A DNA stretch of 64,000 nt from an uncultured Treponema sp. (lineage in GTDB: Bacteria > Spirochaetota > Spirochaetia > Treponematales > Treponemataceae), in the NCBI GenBank assembly GCA_946411505.1, contig CAMKEG010000003.1, positions 1 to 64,000 of the forward strand, written 5' to 3'. Positions 25,362 through 34,371 of this stretch are shown here, one piece after another. The translations under genes and the position numbers were made by a program. The notes beneath the pieces were generated by a model. It had not been told where the DNA came from and did not search any database. It worked only from the letters and a program-made list of their open reading frames with translations. Each line of letters starts with the position of its first letter. The stretch's first letter is position 1.

Positions 25362-27959
25362 ATGGAACAGTATCGCGTTACAGGAATGTCTTGCGCCGCC
25401 TGCGCCGCGCGCGTGGAGAAGGCCGTAAAAAAAGTCGAGGGCGTCTCTTCGTGCGCCGTGAACCTTTTGACAAATTCTATGGGCGTGGAAGGAACGGCCG
25501 ATTCCCAAAAAGTGGTGGAGGCTGTCGTCGCGGCGGGCTACGGGGCGGAATTGAAGCGCTCCGGCGGAATGCTGGCAAGCCCAAAAAACGCCGCGCGGGA
25601 ATCTGACGAGCTTTCCGACTCGCAAAGCCCAGCGCTCTTAAAGCGCCTTTGTTTTTCGCTCGCGTTTTTGCTTCCGTTAATGTATCTTTCTATGGGCCGC
25701 GCGATGCTGGGCTTTCCGCTCCCAAAATTCTTGGAGCAAAATCCGCTTGCGATAGGGCTTGCGCAATTGTTTTTGTCCGCGGCCGTTCTTGTCATAAACC
25801 AAAAATTTTTTACAGGCGGAATCGGCTCGCTTTTTCGCGGCGGCCCCAACATGGACAGCCTTGTGGCGCTCGGAAGCGGAGCCAGCTTTGTTTACAGCGC
25901 CGCCGTTTTGTTCAAGATGACCGCCGTGGCCGCTGGCTCACATTCGGCGCTTGGCGGACAAGCGGCCCATGAGCTTTTGCATGACCTTTACTTTGAAGGC
26001 GCCGCGATGATTCTTGCCTTGATAACGGTCGGAAAGTTGCTTGAGGCCCGTTCCAAAGGAAAGACGACAAACGCGCTGAAGGCCTTGATGAAGCTTTCGC
26101 CAAAAGTCGCGACGCTTGTCCGCGACGGAACGGAGATTGCCGTTCCAATAGAAGAAGTCAATGCCGGAGACGTTTTTGTCGTCCGCCCAGGCCAAAGCCT
26201 TCCTGTTGACGGAATTGTTTTGGAAGGAAGCGGAGCGGTTGACGAGTCGGCCTTGACAGGCGAAAGCCTTGCTGTTGACAAAAAGGCGGGCGACAAAGTC
26301 ACTGGCGGAACCTTGAACCAAGCGGGCTTTTTAAAGTGCCGGGCGACTAGGGTAGGCCAGGACACTACGATAAGCCAAATAATAAAAATGGTTGAAGGCG
26401 CGGCGGCGACAAAGGCTCCGGCGCAAAAAATCGCCGACAAAGTTTCGGGCGTGTTTGTGCCTGCGGTAATCGCGATTGCGGCGGCGACTCTTTTTGCGTG
26501 GCTTTTTGCGGGAAAAGATTTTGGATTTTCGCTCGCCCGCGCGATTAGCGTTTTGGTCATAAGCTGCCCTTGCGCGTTGGGTCTTGCCACGCCGGTCGCG
26601 ATTATGGTGGCGAGCGGAGTCGCGGCAAAAAACGGAATCCTCTTTAAGACAGCCGCCGCTTTGGAAGAGGCCGGAAAGATAAAAGTCGCCGCTTTGGACA
26701 AGACCGGAACGATAACCCAAGGACATCCGCGCGTGACTGACATCTTTTGCGCCCAAGGCGTTGGCGAGCGCGAATTGCTTGAGGCCGCGCTTGACGTTGA
26801 GCAAAAGAGCGAGCATCCTCTTTCTAAGGCTATTCTTGAGCGCGCAAAGGAATCGGGCCTAGCCGCGCGGCCTGTCACAAACTTTATGGCGCTGGCCGGC
26901 CACGGCGTAAAGGCGCTTTCGTCTGACGGCCAAGAATTGCTTGCCGGAAGCGTCGCTTTTGTGACGGAACTTTTGCAAGGCCAAAATTCCGCCGCGAACG
27001 AAAATTGCGCGCAAGGCCAAAATCGCGGCGCGGCAAATTTTGGGCAGCCGGAAATTTCCGTCGCGACAAAGGCCGCCCAAGAATTTTCTGCGCAAGGAAA
27101 AACGCCGCTTGCCTTCGCGCGCGGAAAAAAGCTTCTTGGCGTAATCGCCGTTTCCGACACCATAAAAGAAGACTCGGCCGCGGCTATCGGCCAGCTCCGC
27201 TCGCTTGGAATAAAAACCGTCATGCTTACAGGCGACAACCAAAAGACCGCCGACTATCTGGCGCGTTTGGCCGGCGTTGACCAAACGCTCGCGGGCCTTC
27301 TTCCCGGCCAAAAGGCGGCGGCGATTGAAAGCCTAAAAAAAGAAGGCAAGGTCGCGATGGTTGGCGACGGCATAAACGACGCGGTCGCCCTTACCGCCGC
27401 CGACGTTGGAATCGCGATCGGCGCCGGAACGGATGTCGCGATTGACGCGGCGGACATCGTTCTTGCAAAAAATTCTTTGGCCGGCGTCGCCACTGCAATC
27501 CGCCTAAGCCGCGCCGCTTTGCGCAACATAAAGCAAAATTTGTTCTGGGCCTTTTTTTACAACGCGCTTGGAATCCCTTTGGCGGCCGGCGCTTGGATTT
27601 GGCTTTTGGGCTGGAAGCTTAACCCGATGTTCGGCGCGGCGGCGATGAGCCTTTCGAGCTTTTGCGTCGTTACAAACGCGCTGCGCCTTAACTTTTTTAG
27701 AGCAAGCAATAACGCTGGCAAGGCTAAAGATGCCGGCAAGGAGAAAAATATGAAGAAGACAATCAAAATCGAAGGCTTGATGTGCAGCCATTGCGACGCG
27801 CGCGTCAAGAAGGCGCTGGAAGCAGTTCCCGGAGTCGCTTCGGCAAACGCCGACCACGAAAAAGGCCAGGCCGTAGTCGAGCTTTCCGCCGACGTTGCAG
27901 ACGACGCGCTCAAAGCCGCCGTAGAGGAGCAAGACTACAAAGTTTTGGGCATTGATTAA
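25362..27959 (+). CDS. copA: Copper-translocating P1B-type ATPase with N- and C-terminal HMA domains
   Basis: An 865-residue inner-membrane copper exporter. In order it has an N-terminal heavy-metal domain (GMSCAACAARVEKA), membrane helices, the actuator TGES, the metal-binding SCPCALGLATP, the phosphorylation site DKTGT, EHPLSKAI, TGDN and the hinge GDGINDAVAL. A second heavy-metal domain (LMCSHCDARVKKAL) is fused at the C-terminus after a Lys/Ala linker; most CopA proteins lack this. In the nucleotide-binding domain, residues about 539-569 are an unusual Gln/Asn/Ala insertion (LLQGQN... CAQGQN). It is first in a possible operon with the GNAT and MBOAT genes. Confidence 0.95.
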   Translation: MEQYRVTGMSCAACAARVEKAVKKVEGVSSCAVNLLTNSMGVEGTADSQKVVEAVVAAGYGAELKRSGGMLASPKNAARESDELSDSQSPALLKRLCFSLAFLLPLMYLSMGRAMLGFPLPKFLEQNPLAIGLAQLFLSAAVLVINQKFFTGGIGSLFRGGPNMDSLVALGSGASFVYSAAVLFKMTAVAAGSHSALGGQAAHELLHDLYFEGAAMILALITVGKLLEARSKGKTTNALKALMKLSPKVATLVRDGTEIAVPIEEVNAGDVFVVRPGQSLPVDGIVLEGSGAVDESALTGESLAVDKKAGDKVTGGTLNQAGFLKCRATRVGQDTTISQIIKMVEGAAATKAPAQKIADKVSGVFVPAVIAIAAATLFAWLFAGKDFGFSLARAISVLVISCPCALGLATPVAIMVASGVAAKNGILFKTAAALEEAGKIKVAALDKTGTITQGHPRVTDIFCAQGVGERELLEAALDVEQKSEHPLSKAILERAKESGLAARPVTNFMALAGHGVKALSSDGQELLAGSVAFVTELLQGQNSAANENCAQGQNRGAANFGQPEISVATKAAQEFSAQGKTPLAFARGKKLLGVIAVSDTIKEDSAAAIGQLRSLGIKTVMLTGDNQKTADYLARLAGVDQTLAGLLPGQKAAAIESLKKEGKVAMVGDGINDAVALTAADVGIAIGAGTDVAIDAADIVLAKNSLAGVATAIRLSRAALRNIKQNLFWAFFYNALGIPLAAGAWIWLLGWKLNPMFGAAAMSLSSFCVVTNALRLNFFRASNNAGKAKDAGKEKNMKKTIKIEGLMCSHCDARVKKALEAVPGVASANADHEKGQAVVELSADVADDALKAAVEEQDYKVLGID
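27750..27959 (+). CDS. Possible internal start producing a CopZ-like copper chaperone
   Basis: Within copA, in the same frame, ATG 27750 is preceded by AAGGAG with seven-base spacing. It would give a free 69-residue heavy-metal-binding protein starting MKKTIKIEGLMCSHC, the length and fold of CopZ/Atx1 chaperones. Alternatively this is only the C-terminal domain of CopA, formed by fusion of a former copZ gene that kept its ribosome-binding site. Confidence 0.5.
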   Translation: MKKTIKIEGLMCSHCDARVKKALEAVPGVASANADHEKGQAVVELSADVADDALKAAVEEQDYKVLGID

Positions 27960-27973
27960 GTTCCGAAAAAAAA

Positions 27974-28495
27974 ATGAAAGTAGAACTCAAAAAAATCACG
28001 CAAGAAAACAAGGCGGACTTTGTCGCGCTCTGCAATTCCGTTGACAGAAAATATTTGTCCGACCGCCTTCCGCATCCCTACACGGAAAAAGACGCGGACT
28101 GGTGGATAGACATGCTTTCAAAAAACGACGGAAAAGAAGGCGTGTGGCGCGCGGTTTACGCCGACGGAAAATTGGTCGGACAAGTTTCCGTCGAAAAAGA
28201 CCAAAAGTATCGCGGCGACGCGGAGATCGGCTATTTTCTTGCGACGGATTTTTGGTCCAAGGGAATCATGACCCAAGCCGCGCGCCTTGTCTGCGGCCTT
28301 GCCTTTGAACAGCTTGACATAATCCGAATCACAGGCCTCTACTGCGAGCCAAACGCCGCCTCCGGCCGCGTTATGGAAAAGGCTGGCTTTAAGCGCGAAG
28401 GAAAAAAGTTGAACGGCTTTGTAAAGGGCGGCGTTGTTTACAACCTTTGCGTTATGGGATTGTTGAAGGAAGACTTTTTGCGCTATAATTTCTAA
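27974..28495 (+). CDS. GNAT-family N-acetyltransferase
   Basis: A 173-residue acetyl-CoA-dependent transferase of the RimJ/RimL-like type. Family segments are ADWWIDMLSK, GDAEIGYFLATDFWSKGIMT (acetyl-CoA-binding region) and LYCEPNAASGRVMEKAGFKREG. The substrate is unknown. It starts 14 bases after copA; only an A-run precedes the ATG, so it is probably read with copA. Confidence 0.85.
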   Translation: MKVELKKITQENKADFVALCNSVDRKYLSDRLPHPYTEKDADWWIDMLSKNDGKEGVWRAVYADGKLVGQVSVEKDQKYRGDAEIGYFLATDFWSKGIMTQAARLVCGLAFEQLDIIRITGLYCEPNAASGRVMEKAGFKREGKKLNGFVKGGVVYNLCVMGLLKEDFLRYNF

Positions 28496-28524
28496 AGCGT
28501 TTTTTCGCGCTTACTAGGAGCCTT

Positions 28525-29958
28525 ATGTCTTTCATTTCCCTGACTTTCGCGCTTTTCTTTTTTGTTTTCGTTTGCCTTTATCATTTGGCGGCGCGCTTTT
28601 TTAAGGACGCCCCGCTCGCGCAGAGAATTCTTTTGTTGGCGGCGAGCCTTGTCTTCTACGCTTGGGCGGACCTGCGCTTCGTTCCCTTTTTGGCTTACAC
28701 GGTCGCGGTCTCATATTTGGGCGGACTGTCATTTTGTATAGGGGGGGGGTATAGGCGCCTTCGCCTTTTCGCGCTTTGCGCCGCGTGCCTCGCGCCGCTC
28801 CTGTTCTTCAAGTACGCTCCGCGCGAACTTCATCCCGACATAATCTTTCCCCTGGGGCTTTCCTTCTTCACCTTCCAAAGCCTAAGCTACGTCGCCGACT
28901 GCTTTAAAAAGAAAGTCGAGCCGGAGCTCTCGCTTTTGAACGTCGCGCTTTTCGTAAGCTTTTTTCCCGTCGTCTCCAGCGGCCCGATACAACGCGCGGG
29001 GAACTTGATTCCGCAATTCAAGGAAGCCCACCGCTTTGACTACGGCAGCGCGACGGACGGCCTAAAGCTTTTCGCGTGGGGAATGTTCAAGAAGCTTTGC
29101 GTGGCCGACAGGATCGCGGCCTACGTCAACTACGTCTACGGAAGCGCCGACAGTCAATACGGAAGCGCGCTGCTTTTGGCGACCGTCCTTTACTCCTTCC
29201 AAATATACTGCGACTTTTCGGGCTACAGCGACATGGCGATTGGAGTCGCAAGGTATTGCGGCTTTGACGTAGGAAAAAATTTTGACCACCCATATTTGGC
29301 GCAAAGCGTGGGCGACTTTTGGCGCAGATGGCACATCTCGCTTTCGTCGTGGCTGCGCGACTACGTATACATTCCGCTTGGCGGAAGCCGCGTCGCGCTT
29401 CCAAGAATTTACTTCAACTTGCTCGCGACGTTTTTGGTCTCAGGAATTTGGCACGGCGCAGGCTGGACATTTGTCGTTTGGGGAGCGCTCCACGGCCTTT
29501 ACCAATGCGCGGGCAGGGCGGCCAAGCCCCTTTTGGAAAAGGCTAAAATTCCCGCCGCCGTTAAAATCCTCGTCACCTTTTGCTTGGTGACCTTCGCGTG
29601 GATTTTCTTCAGGGCGGAAAGCCTTGGGCAGGCGGCGCTTGTGGTAAGGAAAATCGCGGAAGTCCCAAAATGCGCCGCCGACTTTTTTGCGATGAGGGGA
29701 GAAATTAAAACACGAATAAAAGATATGTTCAGTTTGAATGACGGTTCATATGGGTATTTTACGGGCATGATAGTAACATTGCTTTTGGCTTTCGGCATGT
29801 GTTTATGCGAATTAATTGTTGGGAAATCAAAAGGCATTGAATATATTAAGAATAAGCATTTTCTTTTTCGTTGGGTTTTATATCTGGTTCTTTGCTTTGT
29901 GATTTTCTTTTGTTCAGAATCTGGAATGTCAGGAAACTTTATTTATAACGGATTCTAA
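28525..29958 (+). CDS. MBOAT-family O-acyltransferase (AlgI-like) with a G9 tract
   Basis: A 477-residue multi-helix membrane enzyme that passes an acyl group across the membrane to a surface glycan. Family segments are FPLGLSFFTFQSLSYV, PVVSSGPIQRAGNLIPQ, QIYCDFSGYSDMAIG, FWRRWHISLSSWLRDYVYIP and the catalytic His region SGIWHGAGWTF. The ribosome-binding site AGGAG precedes ATG 28525. Codons 73-75 are a run of nine G (28741-28749), in frame as Gly-Gly-Gly; slippage would switch the gene off. From about 29700 the gene becomes AT-rich through to its end, so the last ~85 codons seem to come from a different source. Confidence 0.92.
   Translation: MSFISLTFALFFFVFVCLYHLAARFFKDAPLAQRILLLAASLVFYAWADLRFVPFLAYTVAVSYLGGLSFCIGGGYRRLRLFALCAACLAPLLFFKYAPRELHPDIIFPLGLSFFTFQSLSYVADCFKKKVEPELSLLNVALFVSFFPVVSSGPIQRAGNLIPQFKEAHRFDYGSATDGLKLFAWGMFKKLCVADRIAAYVNYVYGSADSQYGSALLLATVLYSFQIYCDFSGYSDMAIGVARYCGFDVGKNFDHPYLAQSVGDFWRRWHISLSSWLRDYVYIPLGGSRVALPRIYFNLLATFLVSGIWHGAGWTFVVWGALHGLYQCAGRAAKPLLEKAKIPAAVKILVTFCLVTFAWIFFRAESLGQAALVVRKIAEVPKCAADFFAMRGEIKTRIKDMFSLNDGSYGYFTGMIVTLLLAFGMCLCELIVGKSKGIEYIKNKHFLFRWVLYLVLCFVIFFCSESGMSGNFIYNGF
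28741..28749 (+). repeat. G9 homopolymer in a coding region
   Basis: Nine consecutive G inside the MBOAT gene. Gain or loss of one base would frameshift the protein after about 75 residues. Confidence 0.9.
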
Positions 29959-29968
29959 GGAATAAACT

Positions 29969-31012
29969 ATGAAAAAAATTGGCATAAAAATTTGTATTTT
30001 ATTTTCTTTTATAGGGTTTATTTGTTTTTGTCAATGTTATTTTGATACATATAATGTATTTCATTGGAAGAAAATTCGCAGTTTGGGGATAGCGATGAAC
30101 AATAATTTTATTAAAACAAAATATGTTGTTAATAATCCCAGAAAATTTAATGCTTTTGTTTTTGGTTCGTCTAGGGTTGGAGCTATAAATTGTGAAATGC
30201 TTCCTAAAAAATACAATGATAATGAATTATATTGGTTTAATATGACGCATCATGTGGGGATACCTTTGGAACATTTTTTATCACTCAAAACATTTTTGGA
30301 GAATAATGTTGATGTAGAGGCGGTTCTTTTAGGTTTTGATGAAATTGCAATGTATTCATCAATCGAAGATCATAAGAAAATATTGGTGCGAATACCGTAT
30401 CAAACTTATGAAGAAAATAGGTTGAAATTTTATATAGGTTATCTTAGAGAAACCGTTCCATGTTATATAATGAAAAAAGTCTTTGCGTATCAACCTAGTG
30501 AGCACTTGAGAGAAGTTAATGCTTTTTATAATTATGGAGAGTATGTCCCTTTTACACTTTCGCTTGGAACCAATCCGAATTTGGATGAATACAAGCCTTC
30601 GGTAAAAATTGAGTATACGCAAAAAAATTCTTATACTGACATAGAAAAAATATTTGATTTGTGTAAAAGACATAGTATAAAATTGATAGCTTTTACAAAC
30701 CCTGTTTATGAAACGACATACAGGCAAGCTGTTGACGCAGGGTATTTTGAGTTTTTACGCAAGGTTGCGCAGAAATGCGAGTTTTATAATTTTTCATCAT
30801 TAAATAATTATTCAACAGATCCGAAATATTACTTTGAGTGGTCTCATTATAGGCCAGCCCTTGGTTTTGTTGTTCAAGAATTTATTTTTGGAACGGAAGA
30901 ATATCGTGAAAAAGTAAGAGACGCTGCGGGTGATCCATTTTTTGGCATGAAAGTTAATTCTGAAAATATTAATGAAGTGATAAAACATTTGGAAAATCAG
31001 ATTAATAAATGA
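29969..31012 (+). CDS. SGNH-like exported partner of the MBOAT enzyme
   Basis: A 347-residue protein with an N-terminal signal or anchor helix (IGIKICILFSFIGFICFCQC). Then comes a possible SGNH block I (FVFGSSRVGAI) and a late Ser-x-x-His (EWSHYRPALG), the arrangement of DltD/AlgJ-type partners that finish O-acylation outside the membrane. It sits 10 bases after the MBOAT gene with AAGGAAT as ribosome-binding site. It is strikingly AT-rich relative to flanking genes, suggesting acquisition. The exact substrate is unknown. Confidence 0.65.
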   Translation: MKKIGIKICILFSFIGFICFCQCYFDTYNVFHWKKIRSLGIAMNNNFIKTKYVVNNPRKFNAFVFGSSRVGAINCEMLPKKYNDNELYWFNMTHHVGIPLEHFLSLKTFLENNVDVEAVLLGFDEIAMYSSIEDHKKILVRIPYQTYEENRLKFYIGYLRETVPCYIMKKVFAYQPSEHLREVNAFYNYGEYVPFTLSLGTNPNLDEYKPSVKIEYTQKNSYTDIEKIFDLCKRHSIKLIAFTNPVYETTYRQAVDAGYFEFLRKVAQKCEFYNFSSLNNYSTDPKYYFEWSHYRPALGFVVQEFIFGTEEYREKVRDAAGDPFFGMKVNSENINEVIKHLENQINK

Positions 31013-31117
31013 ATGTTTGTCTTAAAATTTAAGGGGCGTGTAGCAGCTAATATCTTTGTCGCCAATCATTTTTTGCAAATGGAACCATTGTCTTCTGCCA
31101 TGCTTACGACAAAAGTT

Positions 31118-32080
31118 TTATTGCTTAATTAAATCCATATATAGTTGCTTCGTATATAATTCCGCGCCTTTGTCATTCATATGTCTGATGCCGTTATATA
31201 TGCAGTCTTTTGGGAATTCATTTTTAGAGAGTGTTGAGATGATCGGGGCGTCAAGATTGTTTTTAAGGAATGATTCATATGCTGTTTTTTCTTCTTCGGA
31301 GTTTGTGACGCTTCCATTATATATAGGCGCGAACGTAATGTATAGGTTTGCGCCATTATTTTTGCAAAAATTGTATAGGTCATTAAGAGTGTTAATGCAT
31401 GAAGGGGGAATGTCAGACACACTGTATGTATATTTTTTGTCAAGTTCTGATAGTGGCATAGAAGGATCTGTGGATGGACGCGTGAAAATAAAGTTTCCCG
31501 TTCGTTTGTCAAAGGCTGACGCTCTATATGTAGGGTCTTCGATGTTCTCTTTGTGAAGAATTGTTTTCTTGAATGCGCTATGAAACATATTGTACAGCTT
31601 TATGTATATTGCTGGCGCGAAAGTCTTTGCTATAACAAAAGGGTGTTTCTCTGCGAACTCTTTGAACATTTTCCACTCTTTTTCAAAACACAAATATATC
31701 AAGTCTGTTCCATAGTCGTTTTCATCGAATTTATCGAATGGATAAATAATGATATCTCCTTTTCTGATAAAATTTTTCGCGCATTCTATTATATAAGACA
31801 TTCCCATTCCACTATGGATGCCTAATGCGTACGTAGGACGATTAGATATGCGGGAAAGCAAATCTGTGTCTACAGAAAAATTCATATATGATCCGCCAAA
31901 GACGATTATCTTTGGTTGTTTTTTAGCGCGCTCCAATGCATGATATTGGTAATTGAAGCCTTTTTGGTATGAATTGTTAAATGTTGGCGGCATGACAAAA
32001 TAGGCGCAGAAAAAAGCTGCCAAAAGGACTGTCGTGACAAGAAGCGTCAAACAAATTGTTTTTGCAATTAGCGTTTTCAT
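31118..32080 (-). CDS. SGNH/DltD-like exported protein
   Basis: A 320-residue protein with an N-terminal membrane anchor (LIAKTICLTLLVTTVLLAAFF). It has an SGNH-like block I (IIVFGGSYMNFSVD) and a late NGIRHMNDKGAELYT carrying the likely catalytic His. It is the last gene of the FkbH-ACP-MaoC-SDR-MBOAT operon, 10 bases after the MBOAT gene with GGAG upstream of ATG 32080. It is convergent with the other SGNH gene; the two are not close copies. No terminator is seen in 31013-31117. Confidence 0.65.
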   Translation of the reverse strand: MKTLIAKTICLTLLVTTVLLAAFFCAYFVMPPTFNNSYQKGFNYQYHALERAKKQPKIIVFGGSYMNFSVDTDLLSRISNRPTYALGIHSGMGMSYIIECAKNFIRKGDIIIYPFDKFDENDYGTDLIYLCFEKEWKMFKEFAEKHPFVIAKTFAPAIYIKLYNMFHSAFKKTILHKENIEDPTYRASAFDKRTGNFIFTRPSTDPSMPLSELDKKYTYSVSDIPPSCINTLNDLYNFCKNNGANLYITFAPIYNGSVTNSEEEKTAYESFLKNNLDAPIISTLSKNEFPKDCIYNGIRHMNDKGAELYTKQLYMDLIKQ

Positions 32081-32090
32081 TATAGGCTCC

Positions 32091-33599
32091 TTAAAAGCGG
32101 AAGTATGCAAATTGGTTTAGTCCTGGAGCGCCGTATGCGCCCAAAATGAACGTCGCGCATAAAAGCGCCGCGTATAAAAGCCAGCGCTTTGCGAAGTTCT
32201 TTTTTGAGATGATTTCCCTGAGGCTTACGTTCTGCGTGTTTTCGTGGAATAAGTCTACAAAAAGTAAGACAACGGTTCCCAGTCCAGCAGCTCCAAGACT
32301 GCGGAAGTTTTGGGCTATAAAATGCATAAGTTGGGAAAATCCAAAGCCTGATTTCATCCTTTGCAAAATGCTTGCCGTGACGCTTATGTTTCCAGGCGCG
32401 AAAAACACAAAGCTTATTATGACTATGAGGTATGTCCTTGCGGCTTGAAAAACAATGAATGGCTTTGCGCTTTGAAGTTTTGGAAATTTATTGTGGAACT
32501 TTGAATAAACGGGCAAAAGGAAAGTTGAAAGAACCAAGAAACTGCCGTGATACACGCTGTACATTACATAGCCCCAGTCGGCTCCATGCCAGAATCCAAG
32601 AAGAATCCAAACAATCATCAAAGCGATTGCTGTGGGAACCGTGTTCGATAAATACGGATTTGACTTGCGCCAGCGCTTTCTTAATCTTGACAAGGCCTCT
32701 GAGCGCAGTAGGGGATAGAAAACATAATTCTTGAACCAAACGCCCAGCGTGATGTGCCAACGGCGCCAGTATTCGGCGACGCCGCGCGAAAAAAAAGGTC
32801 GCTCAAAGTTTTCATCTATTTGTATGCCGAGAGCTTGCGCGCAGCCTATTGCAATGTCCATGTAGCCGGAAAAGTCCGAATAAAGTTGAATCGAATAGAG
32901 GAAAAGCGCGAAAAACCAAAAGACAAAGCCGGAATATTCTTGGCCGTCTTGAATCCACAATATATTGATTGCTGTGGACAATTGGTTAGCTATCACAAGC
33001 TTTTTGAAAAGTCCCCACGCGCATCTTTGTAATCCAAAAACCGATTGCTTGTAGGAAAAATCATGAGGACTAAACAATTGCGGCGCCAAGCGCGAATAGT
33101 CGCCGATTGGTCCCTGTAGCAATTGAGGAAAGAAAGAAACATATAGCGAATGCCTCAAGAAATTCTTTTCAGCTGGAATCACTTCTCTGTAAACGTCAAC
33201 GCAATACCCAAGGCTTTGGAAAATGTAGAACGAAAGTCCTACCGGCAAAATAAGGTTCAGCGTTGGAAAGGCAAGCGAACTGCCAAAAAGCGCGGCTGCC
33301 GCCTCTATGTTTTTAAGAATGAAGTTTGTGTATTTAAATGCAAGCAGCATTCCCAAAAGCAGGCAAGTTGTCAAAACTAAAAAAAAATTTTTTTCTTTTC
33401 TGGCTTCTATAAGGCGGGCGCCGCAGTATGTTGCCGATATTGTGGCGAACAAGAAAATTAAATATAGCGGCGAGGCCCAGGCGTAAAAAACACAATTTGC
33501 CAACAATAGGATGCCCCACTGGAATTTTTGGGGAACTAGATAATAGGCTAAAAAGGTTATCGCAAAAAAAACTGCAAAAGATATTGTTGTAAAAACCAT
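32091..33599 (-). CDS. MBOAT-family O-acyltransferase
   Basis: A 502-residue multi-helix membrane acyltransferase of the AlgI/DltB type. Visible segments are LPVGLSFYIFQSLGYCVDVYR, PQLLQGPIGDYSRLAPQLF, YSDFSGYMDIAIG, YWRRWHITLGVWFKNYVFYP and LLGFWHGADWGYV with the catalytic His. It starts six bases after the SDR gene. It probably loads the acyl group made by the upstream ACP-linked enzymes onto an extracytoplasmic glycan with the SGNH partner. Confidence 0.92.
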   Translation of the reverse strand: MVFTTISFAVFFAITFLAYYLVPQKFQWGILLLANCVFYAWASPLYLIFLFATISATYCGARLIEARKEKNFFLVLTTCLLLGMLLAFKYTNFILKNIEAAAALFGSSLAFPTLNLILPVGLSFYIFQSLGYCVDVYREVIPAEKNFLRHSLYVSFFPQLLQGPIGDYSRLAPQLFSPHDFSYKQSVFGLQRCAWGLFKKLVIANQLSTAINILWIQDGQEYSGFVFWFFALFLYSIQLYSDFSGYMDIAIGCAQALGIQIDENFERPFFSRGVAEYWRRWHITLGVWFKNYVFYPLLRSEALSRLRKRWRKSNPYLSNTVPTAIALMIVWILLGFWHGADWGYVMYSVYHGSFLVLSTFLLPVYSKFHNKFPKLQSAKPFIVFQAARTYLIVIISFVFFAPGNISVTASILQRMKSGFGFSQLMHFIAQNFRSLGAAGLGTVVLLFVDLFHENTQNVSLREIISKKNFAKRWLLYAALLCATFILGAYGAPGLNQFAYFRF

Positions 33600-33605
33600 T
33601 TTCCG

Positions 33606-34367
33606 CTACCTTCCTCCGCAAGTGGCGCTGACATTGGCGCCGTGTATGTAATTCGCCGCATCTGAAAGCAGGAACTGAATTATGGGAACGATGTCCGCCG
33701 GAGTCGCGTTGCGTTTTTCTGGACTTTCTTCCGCAGCTATTTGGATAATGCGCTCGTCTATGTTTTTTAGGAATTTTGTTTCAATCATCGAAGGCGATAT
33801 GGCGTTTATGTTTACGCCTTTTCCTGTGTAGTCGGCCGCGAGGCTCTTTGTGAGTCCGAGGAGCGCGTGCTTTACCGTGACGTAGTCAATCATAAATTTG
33901 GGCGGAATGTCTAAGACGTAGCTTGTCAGCATGACTACAATTTTGTCATGCCTCTTTCGCTTTGCCATAATCGGAAGAAAAGCTTGCGTGATTTTTGCGA
34001 ACGAACAAACCTGTATGTCCATGCTTCGGACAAGCGCGTCGCGGTTAAAATCCTTTAGCCTCATGTAGTTGAAAGACGGCGCTGCAAGGTGGACTATATG
34101 AGTTGGCGCGTCTGTCATTTTTTTTGTTTCTTCAATTAAGTTGTCAACAGCGCCCATGTCGCTCAAGTCCGCCTGGACGCAGACAAGTTTGTTGCCGCTG
34201 TTCAGCGGGATGGACTTTAGCTTTTTTTTTGACGAATTGTAATGGGCGATAAAAAGTTTTTTTTCGTCAGATGGACCTTCGGCGTTCAGTTTTGACACAA
34301 GTTCCGTCCCTAAGTCGGAAGAGGCTCCTAGAATAAGATATGTTTTATTGAACTCATTATCAGGCAT
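33606..34367 (-). CDS. Short-chain dehydrogenase/reductase (FabG-like)
   Basis: A 253-residue Rossmann NAD(P)H oxidoreductase. The cofactor motif LILGASSDLGTEL is at the N-terminus, the catalytic Tyr-x-x-x-Lys is YVTVKHAL, and the end INAISPSMIETK is typical. The context with an ACP and a MaoC hydratase suggests reduction of a beta-ketoacyl or similar ACP-bound group. It starts four bases after the MaoC stop. Confidence 0.9.
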   Translation of the reverse strand: MPDNEFNKTYLILGASSDLGTELVSKLNAEGPSDEKKLFIAHYNSSKKKLKSIPLNSGNKLVCVQADLSDMGAVDNLIEETKKMTDAPTHIVHLAAPSFNYMRLKDFNRDALVRSMDIQVCSFAKITQAFLPIMAKRKRHDKIVVMLTSYVLDIPPKFMIDYVTVKHALLGLTKSLAADYTGKGVNINAISPSMIETKFLKNIDERIIQIAAEESPEKRNATPADIVPIIQFLLSDAANYIHGANVSATCGGR

Positions 34368-34371
34368 TTTT

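Noticed and set aside
25988..27238. 416-codon minus-strand frame opposite copA
   Set aside because: copA has every P-type ATPase motif on the plus strand. The antisense frame is Ser/Ala/Pro-rich, typical of the mirror of GC-biased codons, and has no domain.
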